From Torymus aiolomorphi (taxonomy: Eukaryota > Arthropoda > Insecta > Hymenoptera > Torymidae): 64,000 nt of DNA. The stretch covers positions 27,529,862 to 27,593,861 of the forward strand of contig CM070874.1 in the NCBI GenBank assembly GCA_036365515.1, written 5' to 3'. Of this stretch, positions 17,290-29,841 are shown one piece after another (within the stretch, counting starts at the first letter, position 1; every line of letters begins with the position of its first letter). The notes beneath the pieces are model-generated. The model had not been told where the DNA came from. It worked only from the letters and a program-made list of their open reading frames with translations, and searched no databases. The position numbers and the translations under genes are program-made.

Positions 17290-18130
17290 TATTATACATA
17301 AAGCCGTTCTCCAGAAATTACGATATGAAATGAGGTCTAAAACAATTTTAACCTGAAATATCTCTGAAATTCATAAACAAATTCCGAGACCAATTCTTTT
17401 ACCACAAAAACTCATAAAATAAATAATATACAAACTCTACATGACTACCACATTTCAAATCAATCAAAACAATTTTGCTCCAGTTATTGTAATACGAAGT
17501 CCTTTTAGAAATACCAAAATTTTAAATATCAAATATCTCAAAAACTAATCGAACGATCTTTATGAAAATTCACGCACATATTATCTATATCACATAAAAA
17601 ATTATTTATAAATTTGGAGTTGATACACTGAGTCGTTCTCAAGAAATTACGATATGAAGTGAGGTCTAAAACAATTTTAACCTCAAATATGTCTGAAATT
17701 CATAAACGAATTCCGAGACGAATTCTTTTACCACACAAGCTCATAAAATAAATAATGTACAAACTCTACATCTCTACCACATTTCAAAGCAACCAAAACA
17801 ATTTGACTCCAGTTATTGTAATACAAAGAAAGTCATTTTTAGAAATACCAAATTTTAAATATCAAATATCTCAAAAATCAATCGAACGATCTTTATGAAA
17901 ATTCACGCACATATTATCTATATCACATGAAAAAATTGGCTATAAATTTTGAGCTGATAAATCGAGCTGTTCTCGAGAATTTACGATTTGAAAAAAAGGT
18001 TAAAAAAAAGTTAACCTCAAATATCTCTGAAATTTATGGACTAATCATTTTAGCCAAAGAACTCAGCCGAAAGATATCTAAAATGTACCACTTAAAACAA
18101 TTTCAAAGCGATAAAGGCAATTTTACTTGA
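17290..18130. repeat. Tandem satellite, ~330-bp unit, 2.5 copies
   Basis: Copies begin at about 17306, 17635 and 17969 (landmark GTTCTC.AGAAATTACGAT). They share long blocks such as TCATAAAATAAATAAT and CGAACGATCTTTATG. The third copy is partial and diverged. 16870-17290 before it shows nothing recognisable. Confidence 0.75.
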
Positions 18131-18454
18131 GTTATCGTGCGACATACAAAACTCATTTTTTCCGGTTTTCAATTTTTTACTCAAAAACTAGTCGACAGAG
18201 TGGATTAAAATTTTTTGCATTTAAAACATTCTGCATTATCATGATTTTTTTCGAAACATTTTACTATTTAGTTAGTGAGTTGCAACAACACAATAGGTGT
18301 AAGCCTGAGTGCTGGGCAGCACGTTTCTTAAATAGATACATGGTGAGTTGCAACCTTTTTTTAAAAAATACATTTTTGTTAAAAAATAAAAGAACCGTCA
18401 TAGGTAATGAAAATTTTTTTTTTGAAAATGTAGGTATTTTTATTCTGTTTGAGC

Positions 18455-18660
18455 TGGTATGTGGCGGGTACCGGGTGGCGGGTACCGGGTGGCGGGTACC
18501 GGGTGGTTGATGCCAGGTGTTGATACCGGGTGATTGGTACCGGGTGGTTGGTATTGGGTGATTCGTATTGGGTGATTGGTACAGTGTGGTTGGTGGAGAG
18601 AGTGAGGGAGCGAGAGAAAGAGGTGGAAGGAAGGTGGGAGGGAGAGAGAGGCGAATAATA
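18455..18660. repeat. GT-rich minisatellite followed by purine-rich tract
   Basis: Repeats of 14-16 bp (GGCGGGTACCGGGT, then GGTTGGTACCGGGTGATT-like variants) run to about 18592. An A/G-only stretch to 18655 follows. Confidence 0.7.
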
Positions 18661-19065
18661 ATTTTAGAGAAATGACTAATAATTATATTTTTGTTTTTCA
18701 AATTCGAAGTATATACCGTAGTAGGTATGCACTTTACTGTTAACGATTGGACATTCCTAATACGTGTAATTATTTGTATTCAACTTAATCAATAGTTTTG
18801 TACCAAAAGCGTTATTTTCATTTTTGTTAAATTTCACTTTCACAAAATCGAATTATGTTCATGATATTTGTCAAAGTAAAATATAAAATAAAAAATATTG
18901 AATGTAATTACATACATAAACATATATACTTTTCTAATAATTTATATTGAAAAATCCATTAACATTTAGTGAATTCACATTAAATTTATAATTACGGCTC
19001 CTGAATAATTATTATTATTATATTATTGATTGAATATTCGTGATTACTATTGCAAATTTACTGCG

Positions 19066-19215
19066 ATTTTTGAAAACTTCATTTGAATCATTGAGAACTT
19101 AATATGAATATTGAAAACTTATCACAAAAATATTGAAATCTTATCACGAACATTGAGGACTTACCATGAACATTGAGAACTTACCTTAAACATTGAGAAC
19201 TTACTACGAACATCG
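19066..19215. repeat. AT-rich minisatellite, ~27-bp unit
   Basis: About five copies of a unit containing GAACATTGAGAACTTAC are present with substitutions. The remaining sequence between 18700 and 19640 is AT-rich with no further features. Confidence 0.6.
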
Positions 19216-19641
19216 GAAATATAAAAATTTAACATTGTGGCGTTGGAATTCCAACATCAAACACATATTGCATTACTGTTAAGAATTTATCATTATTATA
19301 GAATTTTGTTACTACTATTACTACTGTTGAAAATTTATCATTATATCATTGACTTAAATTAATCTTCAGCTCTATTATTAAATATAAGCCTATATGGTTG
19401 CACATAATATGTGATTATTGTTCAATTTACTAGAATTAACGATCATTGTTTAATATTTCTTATTTTAAGTACCATTTTAAGGACTGTTACGAGTTATAAG
19501 TACTGTTATAAGTTAATGTATATATTTATTTTGAATTGAAAATTTTTATTAAATTCTTTCTTTTAATCTTTTCACTACTTCATTGTAAAATAATAAATTT
19601 GAATGAGTTAGTGAAATATAAAATAGATATTGTTAAAAGAA

Positions 19642-20340
19642 TTACTGCTAAAGATGGAACTTCAGCAACATGAAGAGCTGAATAATAGTCGACCTAATGG
19701 ACGTGGAAGGCCTAGAATTAGATGATCATCAGATGAGGTACCATTTATTAGACAACAGCAAGCAGCTGAGAGAGCCAGAATGTACAGGGAGCGTATTCGA
19801 ACGACATTCTGTTCGCGAATGCACATTCTGTTGAAATTGGTGTGGATATTTTCGATTCTCAAAGTGCGTTTGAATCTATTAGAAATGATTCGAATTTATC
19901 CAATCTCAGAAGTAGATCACGCGTAAGACAAACATCAGGACAGAGATCGGTTAGTACAGAAAGAAAGCGTAATCAAGCAGCTGAGAGAGCCAGAAGGTAT
20001 AGGGAGCGTAAGCGTATTAACCGCAATACGAATTCACATTCTGCTGAAATTGGTGTGGATATTTCCGATTCTCAAAATGCGTCTGAATCTATTGGAAATG
20101 ATTCGAATTTATCCAATCGCAGAAGTAGATCACGCGTAAGACAAAAATCAGGACAGAGATCGGTTAATACTGAAGGTAATCAAGAAGGAAATCAAGAAGG
20201 AAAGAGCAACGCAATTTAGAATTAGATATCGTGAACAAATAGGTGATAATGAAGTATTTGAATTCGGACGTCGACGACGTGAACGAAATATTGATAATCA
20301 ACGATTGCTGGAAGAAAACATAAATATTTTATAAAATGAC
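19642..20340 (+). pseudogene. Helitron copy 1: N-terminal region of RepHel (duplicated module)
   Basis: The reading frame 19842-20219 and the flanking degraded sequence encode a basic, Arg-rich region. Two tandem versions of the same ~45-residue block (AEIGVDISDSQNASESI…RRSRSRVRQKSGQRS) are separated by AAERARRYRERKR. The latter is typical of the N-terminal tract of insect Helitron RepHel proteins. Further upstream GRGRPRIR, an AT-hook-like motif, can be read before an in-frame stop. The block is followed in another phase by the zinc-finger start of RepHel at 20368. Confidence 0.55.
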
Positions 20341-20367
20341 AATGTCAATGAATATTATTTAGGTGTA

Positions 20368-21258
20368 ATGGATATTTTATGTAAATATTGTAATGCGAAA
20401 TATTTTGCAGCTGAAAAGGTGTTTAATAAGGGAAACTCATCTAATGATTTTTGTGGGCATGGATCAGTTGAATTAGAATCCATTCCACATTATCCAGATG
20501 AATTAGGTTTATTATTTGAAAATCTCCATTTGGAAAGTAAGGTATTCTTGACACGTATTCGGAATTACAATAGTTCATTTTCATTTTCATCTTTTAATGT
20601 AAATTTAGTTAATTTTCCTACAATAGGAAGAGCTCCGTATTGTTTTAAGATACAAGGACAAGTTTATTACCAAATAAATGAGGCTTTATATCCATCGGAA
20701 AATGAGAATCCTCAATGTGTTCAACTTTTTATTGCTGATCCTCAAGAGGCTGTTGATTACAGGATGGCAACTAATTTAGGATCCGATAGAGAAATTATGA
20801 ATAATTTAGATCAAATGTTAAGAGAATGTAATATATTTGCAAAGTCATATGTAATGATGAAAGAAGAAATTAACCATCAACGTAAATTATCAGCTGATGG
20901 TAATATTACTGAATCATATGTGACTGTTTGCAATAAAGACACACGAGTATTGCGATCAATAAGTTCTATGGAACCTATGGTTTATCCATTATTCTATCCT
21001 CATGGATCGCAAGGTTGGCACAAAAATATAATGAAAAAAAATAGTAATAGAAATGTAGAGGCAGATGATGCAAATAGTGACCAATGTGAACGACAAGATC
21101 GTCGTGTAACTAGGTGTTCTTATATCAAGTATAGACTGAGTGTAAGACCTGATATATTTAATGCATTTCTATTAGGTCGTAGATTATTCCAACAATGGAT
21201 AGTTGATAGCTATATTAAAGTAGAGAAAGATCGAATTGAATATGTTCGTAAGAATTAA
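20368..21258 (+). pseudogene. Helitron copy 1: RepHel N-terminal domain
   Basis: A 296-residue frame opens with a CKYCNAKYF…CGHG zinc-finger-like segment. It then has the Helitron_like_N pattern: HYPDEL..LF, F.TRIRNYNSSFSFSSF, GRAPYCFKIQGQVYY, QLFIADP, and near the end PMVYPLFYPHGSQGW followed by YRLSVRPDIFNAFLLGRRLFQQWIVDSY. These belong to the replication-initiator half of the fused Rep-helicase that moves Helitrons by a rolling-circle mechanism. It stops at 21258 by a nonsense codon, and the rest of the protein continues as decayed sequence. Confidence 0.85.
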
Positions 21259-22335
21259 AAACAGTTGCGAGTTCAATCATATCAAGGATTAGTCGATCAT
21301 TTAAGTAATAATGTGAGTAACCTGAATTGTCAAATAGGTAAAATGATTATTTTACCATCAACATTTGTTGGTTCTCCTAGATGATGCAAAATTATCAAGA
21401 CGCTATGGCTATAGTGCGTAGTCAAGGAAAACCTGAATGATGCAATCCCAATTGGCGTGAGATTAGTGATTATTTGTTTTCAGGTCAACAAGCCTCTGAT
21501 CGCCCTGATATCTGTGCAAAGGTATTTCATTTAAAGAAAGAACGGTTACTGTGGCTTATTACAAAGAAAAAATATTTTGGTGATTCCGCAGCTCATGTGC
21601 ATGTTGTTGAGTTTCAGAAGCGAGTTTTGCCTCATGCACATATACAAATATTGATGGTATAAATAAATTCATATCTGCAGAAATCCCTGATGCTCAAAAT
21701 GATCCCGTATTATATGATATTGTAGTTCGTAATATGATACACGGTCCATATGATAGAAGATGTATAGTTGACAAAAAGTGCTGAAAACACTACCTGAAAG
21801 AGTTTAAATAGGAAACGGTATTATCAGCTAATGGTTATCCTTATTACAGACAAAGAAATGATGGACGTATAGTAGTGCGTCATAATCAAAATGTATAAAA
21901 TCGGTTTCTAGTACCATATTGTCCAGAATTGTTACGTATGTTTAATTGTCATATAAATGTAGAAGTTGTATACAGCGTACGATCCGTAAAATTCTTATAT
22001 AAATATCTATATAAAGGTCATGACGCTGCGAATATAATATTTAAGGGAACTTATAATGAGAGTAATCAAACATGATGAAATTCGTAGTTACGTAGTAACA
22101 CGATATGTCAGTCCAGTTGAAGCATGTTATCGTATTTTGATTAAACCTTTGCAAGGTAAAAGTCACAGCATCGTACGCTTATCTGTTCATTTACCTGAAC
22201 AACAATCGATAGTAATTGAAGATTTAAATGATAAAGAGAGTGCAGAAGCTGCATTAAATCGATCTAGCACATTCTTAGCTTATTTTGAACTCATTAAAAG
22301 TGATTCTACAACTCGGCATTATACCTATACTGAAT
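21259..22335 (+). pseudogene. Helitron copy 1: decayed HUH nuclease region
   Basis: Sequence continues the RepHel protein with several stops and frameshifts. The HUH motif is visible as FQKRVLPHAHIQI at about 21615-21655. KFLYKYLYKGHDAA, the two-tyrosine motif, is at about 21990-22035, and RYVSPVEACYRIL at about 22100-22140. The gene is then cut by the Penelope-like insertion at 22349 and resumes after 25148. Confidence 0.75.
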
Positions 22336-22712
22336 TCATGCTCATTATTTCTAAGAAGCTAGTGAGTTAAGTCGCTCTGATGGAGGCGAGGATTAGAAAT
22401 CAAAAATTCAACGATTTCATTAGAAAAGGCAACGTTTCGTTGCTTGGTCTGCCAACCTCTTCAGGCTACAATTTTTTATTAAACAGAAAAAAACAATTAA
22501 TACAATGTAATTAATAGAAACTAAATACACTCGCGTAATACAATAATTAATACCTTAAATTATAACGTGTGTTACGTAGTACACATGAAGTCGATGTTAA
22601 CGCAAAACATGAGATTGGTCAGTATTTATAGTATACACAGTAAAGGGTTGGTGTCTGTGTTTACAAGCAAAACGCAGATACATATAGAAAGAAAAATCAA
22701 ACGACAACAAAT

Positions 22713-23102
22713 TTAATTTAAAAGTCTCAATAAAGGGAAATAAGACGTATTTAAAAATTTAAAGTCTTCTTTCTTATTTATGTTATTACTGTTGCACTTA
22801 ATGTGGATCATTTCTGACAATATACGTTTTTTGTAATTAGCTTCCTGATCTATAATTTTGGTATTGTCCCAGTCAAAATCATGGAGAAATTTATTCCTAT
22901 GTTGTGGAACTACTGATTCTATGTTGTTATTTTTTTGATGTTCGTTAATTCTGATTTTTATTGTACGTTTAGTTTCTCCTACATATGACGCAGGACACGA
23001 TTTACAAAAGAACTTATACACTACGTTGGTCTTATCCCACTTTTTTGTAGGGTCTTTACCTAATTTTATTACAGAACTTAGACTCTTATTAACAAGAGGC
23101 AA
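22713..23102 (-). pseudogene. Penelope-like element: GIY-YIG endonuclease domain
   Basis: A 129-residue segment contains VVYKFFCKSCPASYVGETKR, matching the GIY-YIG core (Y…YVG) with the CxxC typical of Penelope endonucleases, followed by RINEHQKNN. It is in the same phase as the RT segment 23337-24194. Only one in-frame TGA (next to 23337) separates them, so both were one protein. The role is nicking of target DNA for primed reverse transcription. Confidence 0.85.
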
Positions 23103-23336
23103 AACACGGAAGTTATAAGGTTTGAGAATGGTTACAATTTTTTCAAAAATGTCATTGAACGGTAATGAAATATGGGGTACAAATTCGTTTTGTACAATAT
23201 TGTCTTTTTGGTTGTTCTCATATTTAATTTTGTAAAATCTTTTGTATGCATATTGTTTGATGAATCTCCGAGGGTAATTATTATTTTTGAGTAATGTAGT
23301 AACAATATTTAGATTTTTCCTATGAAATTTTTTATT

Positions 23337-24194
23337 TCATAATAAAATTGCTCTGTCAACAAGGTTGTACACAATATTGATCTTCTGTTGTGGTGGATGA
23401 TAGGAATGATAATTAATAAGTCTGCCGGAAGAAGTGGGTTTATTATACCAATCTGTAATAATCGTATTATTATGGTGGATTAAAAGAATATCTAGAAAAT
23501 TGATTTTTTTGTCCTGTTCTAATTCATAAGTAAATTGTAACTTGTTATTATAGGAATTGAACGTATTTATTACGGTATTGATATGTTTTTTGTCGATACA
23601 CATAATCGTGTCATGAACGTAGCGGAAATAAAAAAGTGGAAGAATATCATGGTTTTCTTTCAAAATTTTTAGACAGTCAGTTTCCAAATCGTCCATCACA
23701 ATATCTGCAAATAATGGCGATATCGGGGAACCCATAGGTGTACCATCAATTTGTCTATAAAATTTGTTATTAAAAGAAAAAAAGGTATTCGAAAATAGAA
23801 ATTTTATACATGTAATAATTTCGTTGAATGGGATTTTGCATCCATTATGTATGGAATCAAATCTTCGATCTATACTGTCTAATACTAGTTGTAGTGGAAT
23901 GTTTGTAAATAGAGAAATAACGTCTAAAGAGAGTAATACATAGTCATCTGGTATGATAACTGAATTTAATTTTTGTTTCAAATGAAAACTGTTGTCGATA
24001 TGCGACTCTGGGATTTTTATGGACGATTTGATTTCATTGTAAATAATTTTAGCTAAAAAGTGGCTCGGACTATTGACTAATGAGATTATGGGACGGAATG
24101 GTATATCTTTTTTATGTATTTTTGGAAGACCGTAACATTTTGCCAGTGTAGTATTTGAACAAGAGAGAGAGTTATTATGAAACTTTGTGCACAA
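23337..24194 (-). pseudogene. Penelope-like element: reverse transcriptase domain with altered active site
   Basis: The 285-residue segment shows YGLPKIHKKDIPFRPIIS, LSLDVISLFTNIP (first catalytic Asp), GTPMGSPISPLFADIVMDDL and INFLDILL, all typical of Penelope RTs. The catalytic box reads FRYVHDTI where the family has Tyr-Val-Asp-Asp, so one of the two metal-binding aspartates is His. The N-terminal part of the protein is missing: the frame opens only from about 24236, where the inverted copy begins. Two independent lesions (D to H and the TGA at its end) mark it as inactive. Confidence 0.85.
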
Positions 24195-24283
24195 ATAGTT
24201 ATTATTATTTAAGTTCTTAAGAATCGTCGACGTCTCAGATTGTTAATTTTTTAGGGGATTCTTTTTAATATTTTCGTAAACAG

Positions 24284-24724
24284 TTGGGTCAGATAGTAAC
24301 AAGTGCATTTTTGAGTTGTATTCAGTCTTGCTTAAGCAGACTTGTTAATAAGAGTCTAAGTTCTGTAATAAAATTAGGTAAAGATCCTACAAAAAAGTGG
24401 GATAAGACCAACGTAGTGTATAAGTTCTTTTGTAAATCGTGTCCTGCGTCATATGTAGGAGAAACTAAACGTACAATAAAAATCAGAATTAACGAACATC
24501 AAAAAAATAACAACATAGCATCAGTAGTTCCACAACATAGGAATAAATTTCTCCATGATTTTGACTGGGACAATAACAAAATTCTAGATCAGGAAGCTAA
24601 TTACAGAAAACGTATATTGTCAGAAATGATCCACATTAAGTGCAACAGTAATAACATAAATAAGAAAGAAGACGTTAAATTTTTAAATACGTCTTATTTT
24701 CCTTTATTGAGACTTTTAAATTAA
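24284..24724 (+). pseudogene. Penelope-like element, inverted copy: GIY-YIG endonuclease domain
   Basis: This segment encodes the same GIY-YIG domain as 22713-23102 in opposite orientation with few substitutions, preceded by ~20 residues not shared with it. No RT is associated on this strand. It is part of the right inverted arm. Confidence 0.85.
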
Positions 24725-25148
24725 ATTTGTTGTCGTTTGATTTTTCTTTCTATATGTATCTGCGTTTTGTTTGTAAACACAGACACCAACCCTTTACTGT
24801 GTATACTATAAATACTGACCAATCTCATGTTTTGCGTTAACATCGACTTCATGTGTACTACGTAACACACGTTATAATTTAAGGTATTAATTATTGTATT
24901 ACGCGAGTGTTTTTAGTTTCTATTAATTACATTGTATTAATTGTTTTTTTCTGTTTAATAAAAAATTGTAGCCTGAAGAGGTTGGCAGACCAAGCCAACG
25001 AAACGTTGCCTTTTCTAATGAAATCGTTGAATTTTTGATTTCTAATCCTCGCCTCCGTCAGATCGACTTAACTCACTAGCTTCTTAGAAAAAATTTGGGA
25101 GTGCGATATTTTACTCATATTCTACTCATGCTCATTATGTTTTTAAAC

Positions 25149-25350
25149 AAGATAACCTAACTGGCAATAAAATGAATTGATGGTGTAAACGAAAATCTCG
25201 CTCCAATTTTATTGGACGTATGTATTCTGTTAGTCCAAGTAAAATACAGTAATTTCGTTTAAGATTACTTTTATAAAATTGTAAGGGTGGAATAAGTTTT
25301 TCTGATTTAATGACGGTATAATGCTACGATGCGATGCGGTGTATCGTTTT
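25149..25350 (+). pseudogene. Helitron copy 1 continued after the Penelope insertion
   Basis: Decayed RepHel sequence resumes with HYVFKQDN and FIGRMYSVSP, a well-conserved Helitron motif, then GGISFSDLMTV. Stops are frequent, and the helicase half is not visible in this copy. 25350-25547 is AT-rich without features. Confidence 0.6.
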
Positions 25351-25544
25351 GGATACCATTTGTTGCAAGTCATTTTCAATACTGTATTATTTTTTAACGT
25401 GTAATAAATGACAAATAAATAAGAGTTTGCACTATTTATGGTTTGTTTACTCTACTTTAAATTTGATATATTACATTAAGGGGGTACTAGAATTAAATTG
25501 TGTTTTTTTATTTACCTAAAAAATATAAATTTTGATCTGTAATG

Positions 25545-25547
<3 letters not shown>

Positions 25548-25605
<58 letters not shown>
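25548..25605. repeat. (TA)n microsatellite
   Basis: Uninterrupted TA dinucleotides directly abut the left end of a foldback element. Confidence 0.95.
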
Positions 25606-25607
<2 letters not shown>

Positions 25608-27525
25608 GAGCGTCCAGCAGAAACGGGCCACCGAGCGCGCGCGGTGCCTTTTTTCACGTAAAAGGCGCTCTGTTTAACTCGTTCATAATCGTATGCTGCG
25701 TCTTTGAAAAAAAAACCAAGGACCTATATCGATAGATTTTTTCCTGCTCTTTCCAATGGTGCCATTGTTTTTATTGCAAAACGCTTTCTTCCGGACGAAA
25801 ACTCGAATTGAATATTGAAAGCCATTTTTCTCAAAGTATATCATGTTTTTTTCAAAATAAACTACACCATTGGAAAGTACAACTCTTAAGCTTCAAAATC
25901 CTATCTTGGAGAAGTTGGAGAAATAAAGGGTTTAAAAGTAACAGCATGAAAAAGACAGCGCCGAGGGTCCGCGCGAGCCCCTCGCGCCCGTGCCTACGTC
26001 ACGTTTAAATGCACGCTCTATTCAATTCGCTAATAATCGTGTACCAAGTCTCCGAAAAAAGAACTAAGGCCATATATCGATAGATTTTTTCCTGCTCTTT
26101 CCAATGATGCTATTATTTTTATTCTTCAAAATGAATTATATTCTTCAAAAGTACAAGTCTTAAACTATAAAATATTATATTTTTAAGTTGAAACATGAAA
26201 AGTTCAAAAATTTACTGAATCCTATTTTCGATCCAGGATACTGTTGCTTATATTTTAAATATAGTTCTCGAAGATTGTATAAAACAAGCCGTTTCTGGAT
26301 GTAAGTTTTTGTGCCATCATTGATTTTTATACATTTGTTATCTTTATAGCCTGGCATAATTCTACTATTCTCATCACTTTCATAGAAGAGCTTTGCTTGA
26401 TCTAAAGTATCACTTGATATTTTTTTATTTCTTCTGTTGTCATTTAATTGGGCTGGGTTATCAAATAATTTACATTTCGATGAAATCGACGAGAGAAGTT
26501 CGAAAATCTAGCTACTTTACGAGTGCTCCAGTTTTTAGGAAGTAATTTCAAAAGTAATATCTTTTCCATTTTTGTCAAATTTTGGTCATTCAACAATTTT
26601 TTCAAATTAAAAGTAATTTCTTTAGAATCTTCTATTGAAATCTCACTCTCTTCTTCAATCTGAGCATTAGATTTTATTCGACAAGAATCGCATATTTTGT
26701 CTCTATCAGTTAAATGCGGATAACAAGCTCTAAGTTTATCGGAAACAAACCTAAGTTTCGATGAATGCTTCATTTCATCAAATGGATTACAGCAACGATT
26801 TAAAATGTTAGACATTTTATTATGCTTTTTTTTATTAAGACAATAAGACAAAGGGGCAAAGTAATAATGCATGTGCATAAAGCACCTGGCTAGTGGGCGA
26901 CGTAGGCCTCTATTTAAGCCCGCGGGGTGATGTTTTTCATTGAAGGTAGTGCGCTTGGTGCTTGCCATCTAGCGGGCACTTCGGGTACTAATCCCGAACA
27001 GAAGCATTTCGGAATAAAAATAATAGCACCATTGGAAAGAGCAGGAAAAAATCTATCGATATATGTCTTTAGTTCTTTTTTCAGAGACTTGGTACACGAT
27101 TATTAGCGAATTGAATAGAGCGTTCACTTAAACATGCCGTACGCACGGGCGCGAGGGGCCCGCGCGGACCCTCGGCGCTGTTTTTTCATGTTGTTACTTT
27201 TAAACCCTTTATTTCTCCAACTTCTCCAAGATAGGATTTTGAAGCTTAAGAGTTGTACTTTCCAATGGTGTGGTTTATTTTGAAAAAAACATGATATACT
27301 TTGAGAAAAATGGCTTTCAATATTCAACTCGAGTTTTCGTCCGGAATAGAGCGTTTCGCAATAAAAACAATGGCACCATTGGAAAGAGCAGGAAAAAATC
27401 TATCGATATAGGTCCTTGGTTTTTTTTTTCGAAGACGCAGCATACGATTATGAACGAGTTAAACAGAGCACCTTTTACGCGAAAAAAGGCACCGCGCGCG
27501 CTCGGTGGCCTGTTTCTGCTGGACG

Positions 27526-27530
<5 letters not shown>
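25606..27530 (-). mobile_element. Foldback DNA transposon with ~520-bp inverted termini inside a (TA)n tract
   Basis: The left arm (25606-26125) and right arm (27010-27530) are inverted copies starting GGGAGCGTCCAGCAGAAAC and GAGAGCGTCCAGCAGAAAC. Each arm itself contains two related sub-units ~395 bp apart, sharing CGATAGATTTTTTCCTGC and CTCTTTCCAATG. (TA)n lies on both outer sides, so the target was TA-rich. Between the arms lies a broken protein-coding relic on the minus strand. Superfamily is not assigned. Confidence 0.8.
26175..26968 (-). pseudogene. Transposon ORF relic inside the foldback element
   Basis: Two overlapping-phase segments (26444-26968 and 26175-26460) encode one protein broken by a frameshift near 26460. 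The likely start is an internal ATG before SNILNRCCNPF (about 26815). Motifs in order are CCNPF, VSDKL…CDSCR (a possible CxxC finger), LLKLLPKNWSTRKVARF, then FYESDENSRIMPGYKD, QKRLVLYNLRELYLKY and KIGFSKF. I associate this order with an unnamed protein family widespread in insect and cnidarian repeats, in which the motifs lie N-terminal to a longer catalytic-looking region. That second half is absent here, so the element is an internal-deletion derivative. No biochemical function is claimed. Confidence 0.5.

Positions 27531-27616
<86 letters not shown>
27531..27616. repeat. (AT)n microsatellite
   Basis: Uninterrupted AT repeats lie between the foldback element and the modular insert at 27617. 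Confidence 0.95.
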
Positions 27617-28368
<752 letters not shown>

Positions 28369-28960
28369 GTGCTCGCTCCGCTCGTCAACCCCCCAACTTT
28401 GAAAAATAAGACCTTGAAGACTTTGAACCTATTTATTTTCAAGGTAGTGGTTTTTTTGAATATATAAGAGTACATTTACGCTATCAATTTTGATTTAAAA
28501 ATCTTTTTTGTATTTTATTTTTATTATTTTATGTATAAACTGAAACTTAAATAAATTTCGTGTAACGATATCATTTAGCTATTGATTTAGAACTCTTATA
28601 ATATCGTTTAAACAATTTCTCATTTATTTTATACTATTATTGCGTATATTTTATATTGTGAAATTTGTTTTTTGAAAATATAAGAGCATAATCACTTTAA
28701 AAAGTTTGATTTAAAAATCTTTTCTTTGATTTTATTTGTATTTTTATATGGATCAAATCGAAACTTAATTAAATTTTATATACAATTTTCATTTAGTTAA
28801 TTATTAAAATCTCTTATCATTCAAATAAATTCTCCTTTATTTTATACTTTTATTGCGTATATTTTATATTGAGAAATTTGGTTTTTGAATATATATGAAC
28901 ATATTTTTTAATAAATATATGCAATACAAATATATACATACTTACTTATATAACTAATTG
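28369..28960. repeat. AT-rich tandem repeat, ~216-bp unit
   Basis: After a short GC-rich piece (GCTCGCTCCGCTCGTC, similar to the GACGAGCGAAGCGAG at 16688), two diverged units start at about 28458 and 28674, with a third beginning at 28887. Landmark: GATTTAAAAATCTTTTNTTTG. Confidence 0.55.
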
Positions 28961-29574
28961 TTTTTTTTTAATTATCAAGAATTTCTTCCCAAACAATATT
29001 TTCAATTTCTAATGAATTTTCTAAATTATTTTGTATATATGCGACGTTTCACGTCAAATCGATCAAGGCTCTCGCCAAAATTTGGGGACACTTACAAAAC
29101 TGATTTTTTGCTGAAAAAATTTGTCTTTCCAAGTACTTTAAGATGCTATATGCCAGAATTCATAAATCCAACATGGCGGCCCAATATGGCGCCTGGAAGT
29201 GTAAAAAAAATCAAGATTCATCCAATAAACTACCGCCAGTGAACATATTATTGATGAATCCCCCTCCAAATGACCTTAATAGGGCTTTCGAGATCGCTCT
29301 TCATAAATCTTGTTATTTTCAGACGATTCAAGATTTTTATATAACTGCTTAGTAAACCATAAATCACAAAATTTTTATGCAAACAAAGATCAATGGTCGA
29401 TTTTACAGACAAAACAAGTTTGGGTAGTCATTTCGTATGTTTTTAAAGTCAATTAATCATAAATTTAATTCAGTTCGACAGTATCGTATCACTTTGTGAT
29501 CCTAACCTCAAAAGATATTGAGAAATCAGGACTTATATTCATATCGCGAATTAAATCTACTTACGATAAGACTA

Positions 29575-29841
29575 CACTGAAAAAACTCTGGCACATAAGA
29601 CGCACAAAACGAGGGACGTATTTCGTCCCTTCGGTTCGGCACGGCTGTTGTCCCGTAACTACTACTGATTCCCCCTGGCGGCGCGTATACCATATCTTAA
29701 GGCGAATTTAGGTTAGGTTTTAAAAGTATCGGCAATATTTGGTATGTATTACGTGCCAGAAGGGGAGATGTGCTGTGCCGAATCCAGGGACGAAATAAGC
29801 CACTCGTTTTGTGCGTCTTGCGTGCCAGAGTTTTTTCAGTG
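29575..29841. mobile_element. MITE with TA target duplication (left arm)
   Basis: 267 bp bounded by TA (29573-29574 and 29842-29843). Terminal inverted repeats start CACTGAAAAAACTCTGGCAC. The opposite palindrome arm (about 30618-30640) is the empty site. The TA duplication and small size suggest a Tc1/mariner-type non-autonomous element. Confidence 0.85.

Larger units (their letters stand above)
22349..25135 (-). mobile_element. Penelope-like element with head-to-head inverted copies
   Basis: A 2.8-kb insertion within Helitron copy 1 is flanked by the 13-bp duplication TCATGCTCATTAT (22336-22348 and 25136-25148). It has long inverted arms (about 22349-23099 and 24338-25087) carrying a GIY-YIG endonuclease coding end plus 3' UTR. 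One RT domain lies between them. The arms end in shared sequence CTAAGAAGCTAGTGAG. Penelope elements commonly occur as partial tandem or inverted pairs with terminal repeats, and this structure fits one truncated copy joined in reverse to another. Confidence 0.8.

Noticed and set aside
20368..25350. A functional Helitron
   Set aside because: Nonsense codons, frameshifts and the Penelope insertion prevent a full RepHel; helicase half not found in this copy.
25532..25735. Tyr/Ile-repeat proteins here and at 27270-27778, 32701-32892, 36595-36954 and 48217-48483
   Set aside because: Translations of (TA)n arrays running into flanking repeat sequence.
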